Below are positions 61,513 through 64,000 of a stretch of DNA of 64,000 nt, one piece after another. This stretch comes from Pedobacter cryotolerans. GTDB lineage: Bacteria > Bacteroidota > Bacteroidia > Sphingobacteriales > Sphingobacteriaceae. The position numbers were made by a program, and so were the translations under genes. The notes below the pieces were generated by a model. That model had not been told where the DNA came from, ran no database searches, and was given only the letters and a program-made list of their open reading frames with translations. Position 1 is the first letter of the stretch. Every line of letters starts with the position of its first letter. Location: NCBI RefSeq assembly GCF_005116475.1, contig NZ_SWBO01000014.1, positions 24,126 through 88,125 on the forward strand, read 5' to 3'.

Positions 61513-61588
61513 GATTCCGTAGCTCAGCTGGTAGAGCATTACACTTTTAATGTAGTGGTCCTGGGTTCGAATCCCAGCGGGATCACCA
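61513..61588 (+). tRNA. tRNA-Lys (anticodon TTT)
   Basis: A complete cloverleaf with CCA encoded: acceptor GATTCCG/CGGGATC, D arm GCTCAGCTGGTAGAGC, anticodon stem TTACA/TGTAG with loop CTTTTAA, and T arm CTGGGTTCGAATCCCAG. Its 3' end is the likely attachment site of the integrase encoded 225 bp downstream. Confidence 0.97.
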
Positions 61589-61613
61589 AAGGCGCAAGAA
61601 ATTGCGCCTTTTC
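61588..61613 (+). terminator. Intrinsic terminator of tRNA-Lys
   Basis: AAAGGCGCAA - GAAA - TTGCGCCTTTTC: a 10-bp perfect stem closed by a GAAA loop, directly after the CCA. Confidence 0.88.
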
Positions 61614-61813
61614 TGTTTAAAAGATATTGTAAACCGCGATTCTGAAAAAATAATAATTCATTTCAAACCATCTTAAACCATACAAACTGGTGCCCTAACT
61701 GGTGCCCAATTGTAATCGGTAAATTTGGGCACCAGTCATACCAGATCAAATTGATTTAAAGCGCTGAAGAACAATCTGAAAACAAATAAAATGTTTTACT
61801 AAAAGATTGAGAA

Positions 61814-63100
61814 ATGAAAAGTAACCAAACCCTAAAAATCCTATTCTGGCACCGTAAATCAAAAGCCGATTCAAAGGGCCTTGCTCCTATTATTTGCAGG
61901 ATTTCTATTGATGGAAATTATGCTGAATTTTCAACATCCCAAAAAGTACATGTTGAGGACTGGAACGTTGAAATGAAAAAAGTAATGAGGTCAACTGATT
62001 CTAAGAAAATTAATTCAGCCCTTAACCACATTGAAAGCTCACTCGAAGTTAATTTTAATGTATTAAAAACCCAGTATGATTCTGTTAGCCCATTAATGCT
62101 AAAAAACATTTACCAAAACGTTCCTATTGAAAGCAAAAAGAATGAGGTAAAAGAGCATAAAATACCTTCATTATTAGAATTAACTGAAATCCATATTAAA
62201 GATTTCAGCGAGTTGGTAGAGAAGAAAATACGATCAAAAGAGACATTAAAACAATGGAAAGCCACTCAAAAGAAGATTGTTGAGTTTTTAAAGTTTGAAT
62301 TTAAGGTTACAGATCTTAGCTTATCAGCTATTGAATACTCCTTCGCACAAAAATTCTACAAATATCTTGCTGTAAAAAGAACTCCAGCGTTGCAAGATGC
62401 CGCTACAATGAAACAGATTAAAAATCTAAAACAGCTCTTAAATATAGCAGAAGCAAACCTGTGGATTCCTAAAAATCCAATTGCAAAATTCAAATGTGGG
62501 TCAGAAGATTCAGAGATAATACCTCTTGAAATTTTCGAGGTAGAAACATTATGGAGAAAAAAGATTGGTATTGAACGCTTAGCTAAAGTTAGGGATGCAT
62601 TCATTTTCCAATGCTTTACAGGATTTGCCTATCAGGATATTTATAATTTAAGTAATGAGCATATCGTATGCGTTGGATCAGAACATCAACCGTGGTTGGT
62701 AAAGGAACGAGGAAAAACAAAGGTTACAGAGATGGTTCCAGTACTTCCTATTGTTGGTGAACTAATAAAAAAGTATAAAAAACATCCTTATTGTAAAGTA
62801 CATAATCGTTTAATTCCAGTAAACAGTAACTTTAGGTATAACGTCTATTTAAAAGAACTATCTGATATATGCAAGATTGGAAGACCGCTAAATAGTCATC
62901 TTGCACGACATACATTCGCAGATATTATGTTAAATGTTCTGAATTTTCCATTAGAGGATGTAAGCAAAATGTTAGGTCACAAAAATATTCGCACTACTCA
63001 AAGATATGCCAGAGTGAAGAAAAGCAGGATAGGTAAAAAAATGAATGAGGCAAAAAGTATATTATTTGATAATGCAGGAGAATTGAGAAAAAGTTTTTAA
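61814..63100 (+). CDS. Tyrosine-type integrase of an integrated element
   Basis: A 428-residue site-specific recombinase of the Bacteroidetes group. The N-terminal arm-binding domain starts LKILFWHRKSKADSKGLAPI; a SAM-like core-binding domain follows (about 115-215, LKQWKATQKKIVEFLKFEF). In the catalytic domain, FQCFTGFAYQDIYNLSNEHI holds the first conserved box, LNSHLARHTFADIMLN the H-x-x-R, GHKNIRTTQRYARV the second His and the nucleophile Tyr. Relatives integrate into tRNA genes. Its position right behind tRNA-Lys, pointing inward, marks the element's left end. Confidence 0.95.
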   Translation: MKSNQTLKILFWHRKSKADSKGLAPIICRISIDGNYAEFSTSQKVHVEDWNVEMKKVMRSTDSKKINSALNHIESSLEVNFNVLKTQYDSVSPLMLKNIYQNVPIESKKNEVKEHKIPSLLELTEIHIKDFSELVEKKIRSKETLKQWKATQKKIVEFLKFEFKVTDLSLSAIEYSFAQKFYKYLAVKRTPALQDAATMKQIKNLKQLLNIAEANLWIPKNPIAKFKCGSEDSEIIPLEIFEVETLWRKKIGIERLAKVRDAFIFQCFTGFAYQDIYNLSNEHIVCVGSEHQPWLVKERGKTKVTEMVPVLPIVGELIKKYKKHPYCKVHNRLIPVNSNFRYNVYLKELSDICKIGRPLNSHLARHTFADIMLNVLNFPLEDVSKMLGHKNIRTTQRYARVKKSRIGKKMNEAKSILFDNAGELRKSF

Positions 63101-63281
63101 TATACCAATTAGATACCGATCAGTAGGAGTACTTTGAACATTTTGTCTCGTGCTAGAATTACTTGTAGTTGAGTGTTAATTCTAGAAATAGTTTACAAAA
63201 ATTAATTATGTTGAATTGAAATTGCAACAAATACCATATTTTGAACATGACCAAAGATTAATTGATGAAAATTTAAAAGCT

Positions 63282-63704
63282 TTAAAAAACCCTTGGAGTA
63301 ACTGAATTTGGTTTGATATCTGGCTTTATTATCTTCAAAACAATTGGCATAGGAAAGTCAACACCTGTTAACATTGCTTCGCCTGAACTTAGGATTGGTA
63401 GAAAAGCTAATGCAGATTTATTTGCTTCTGAACATGCATACTCTATTGCTTCCCTATCCTGTTGATTGATTAATCGATGTACAATAAAAGTACCCATTTG
63501 GCTCAAGACACCTTTGGGTATATCCCTGGGCATTTGAGTAGAAAGCACCAAAAATAAACCATATTTCCTGCACTCTTTGGCTATCCTGTCATAAGCATCC
63601 AACTCAACCTCGATAGAATATTCGTCCTTAATTTTTTTATCAAGAAATAGGTGTGCTTCGTCTAAGAATAATAGGAGGCTTTTCTTTTTGTCTGTATCTT
63701 CCAC
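63282..63704 (-). pseudogene. HerA-type ATPase, C-terminal fragment cut by an IS21-family element
   Basis: A 140-residue remnant of a HerA/FtsK-like ATPase of about 600 residues. It keeps the Walker B strand SLLLFLDEAHLFLDKK and the motor's end (GLFLVLSTQMPRDIPKGVLS, GTFIVHRLINQQDREAIEYA, LSSGEAMLTGVDFPMP), then a normal stop. The N-terminal part with Walker A is missing: the frame breaks exactly at 63704/63705, where an IS21 end begins. The GTG at the junction is chance and is not a real start. HerA proteins of this kind serve in end resection or, in islands, with nuclease partners in phage defence. Confidence 0.85.
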
Positions 63705-64000
63705 TGTATATTTCGGAGAAACTGACCATGTGATTCCGTGGCAAACTGACCACCTAATTTGCTGGCGAACGAACGTTGCAAATGCTATAGAAGCGTTAAC
63801 AAAAGTAGTTATTTAAAGTTGTTTTTTATTGGAAGCTATTTTCTTGCACAGGCACCCTTTTCTTCCGCATTGATTCTCCCTTGAGTTCAATACGGTTGGC
63901 ATCATGAACAATCCTATCCAATATTGCGTCGGCAATGGTTTTTTCACCAATCACTTCATGCCATTTGCTTACTGGCAGCTGTGAGGTAATGATAAGTGAG
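63705..64000 (-). mobile_element. IS21-family insertion sequence (partial, right part outside window)
   Basis: The left end starts TGTATATTTCGGAGAAACTG directly at the break of the HerA gene, followed by two terminal-repeat units (AAACTGACCATG at 63719-63730 and AAACTGACCACC at 63743-63754), the multiple end repeats usual for IS21. The istB gene end lies inside, on the minus strand. istA and the other end are outside the window, so the target duplication cannot be checked. Confidence 0.85.
63826..64000 (-). CDS. istB: IS21 transposition helper ATPase IstB (C-terminal part, N-terminus outside window)
   Basis: The last 57 codons of IstB are visible: SLIITSQLPVSKWHEVIG, then TIADAILDRIVHDANRIELK, GESMRKKR and a stop at 63826-63828. 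The pattern TSQ...W...I...DAxLDRLxHxAxRIEL is diagnostic of IstB, an AAA+ ATPase related to DnaC that works with the IstA transposase. Confidence 0.93.
   Translation of the reverse strand, partial: SLIITSQLPVSKWHEVIGEKTIADAILDRIVHDANRIELKGESMRKKRVPVQENSFQ

Overview
The window (about 35-37% GC by eye) looks like chromosome of a Bacteroidetes bacterium, most likely Sphingobacteriaceae and Pedobacter-like. Signs are SusC/SusD and TonB-dependent receptors, PorP/SprF with gliding-type C-terminal domains, a fused CcoN-CcoO oxidase subunit, promoters of the Bacteroidetes -7 type (TAnnTTTG), few Shine-Dalgarno sites, and dispersed palindromic repeats. The genus is inferred from memory of the families, not from a search.

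Region 1 (1-23.5 kb) is a low-oxygen respiration and redox block. It holds a YceI/porin pair, a universal stress protein, an alcohol dehydrogenase with a CoA-transferase, and a full cbb3 oxidase set (ccoNO, ccoQ, ccoP, ccoG, an iron transporter, fixH, a SafE-like membrane protein). Next come hemN, the metal P-type ATPase fixI, and a short ccoS that is easily missed. Beside these lies a three-gene operon: an uncharacterised Cys-rich barrel protein, a histidine kinase whose PAS domain closely resembles the heme PAS of FixL, and a response regulator fused to a CRP/FNR DNA-binding module. I found FNR-like palindromes (TGAT-N4-RTCA) upstream of five operons here, including the regulator's own, four of them exactly 51.5 bp and one 50.5 bp from a -7 element. 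The simplest reading is a compact oxygen-response regulon in which FixJ and FixK functions sit in one protein. An array of ten copies of a roughly 72-bp palindromic repeat surrounds a small GIY-YIG nuclease gene at 2.07-3.29 kb.

Region 2 (23.5-43.7 kb) is mixed: MsrA, two TonB-dependent receptors (one a SusC with its SusD), a large SNF2 helicase, small membrane and NTF2-like proteins, and a likely operon of a secreted beta-propeller protein, a TPR sensor kinase and a LuxR-type regulator, with visibly more GC-rich codons than its neighbours. An acyltransferase follows.

Region 3 (43.9-53.9 kb) is surface biology: a four-gene run of large secreted proteins ending in a type 9 secretion type-B C-terminal domain protein and PorP/SprF, then two pectate lyases in tandem with a strong terminator.

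Region 4 (54.4-61.4 kb) has Hsp20, a fused FAD/Fe-S D-lactate dehydrogenase type protein, a second zinc alcohol dehydrogenase and several small proteins, including a 39-residue basic protein and an acidic repeat protein.

Region 5 (61.5-64 kb) starts at a tRNA-Lys gene followed by a tyrosine integrase, so it is probably the left end of an integrated island. Its first cargo gene, a HerA-type ATPase, is cut by an IS21-family element that runs off the window.
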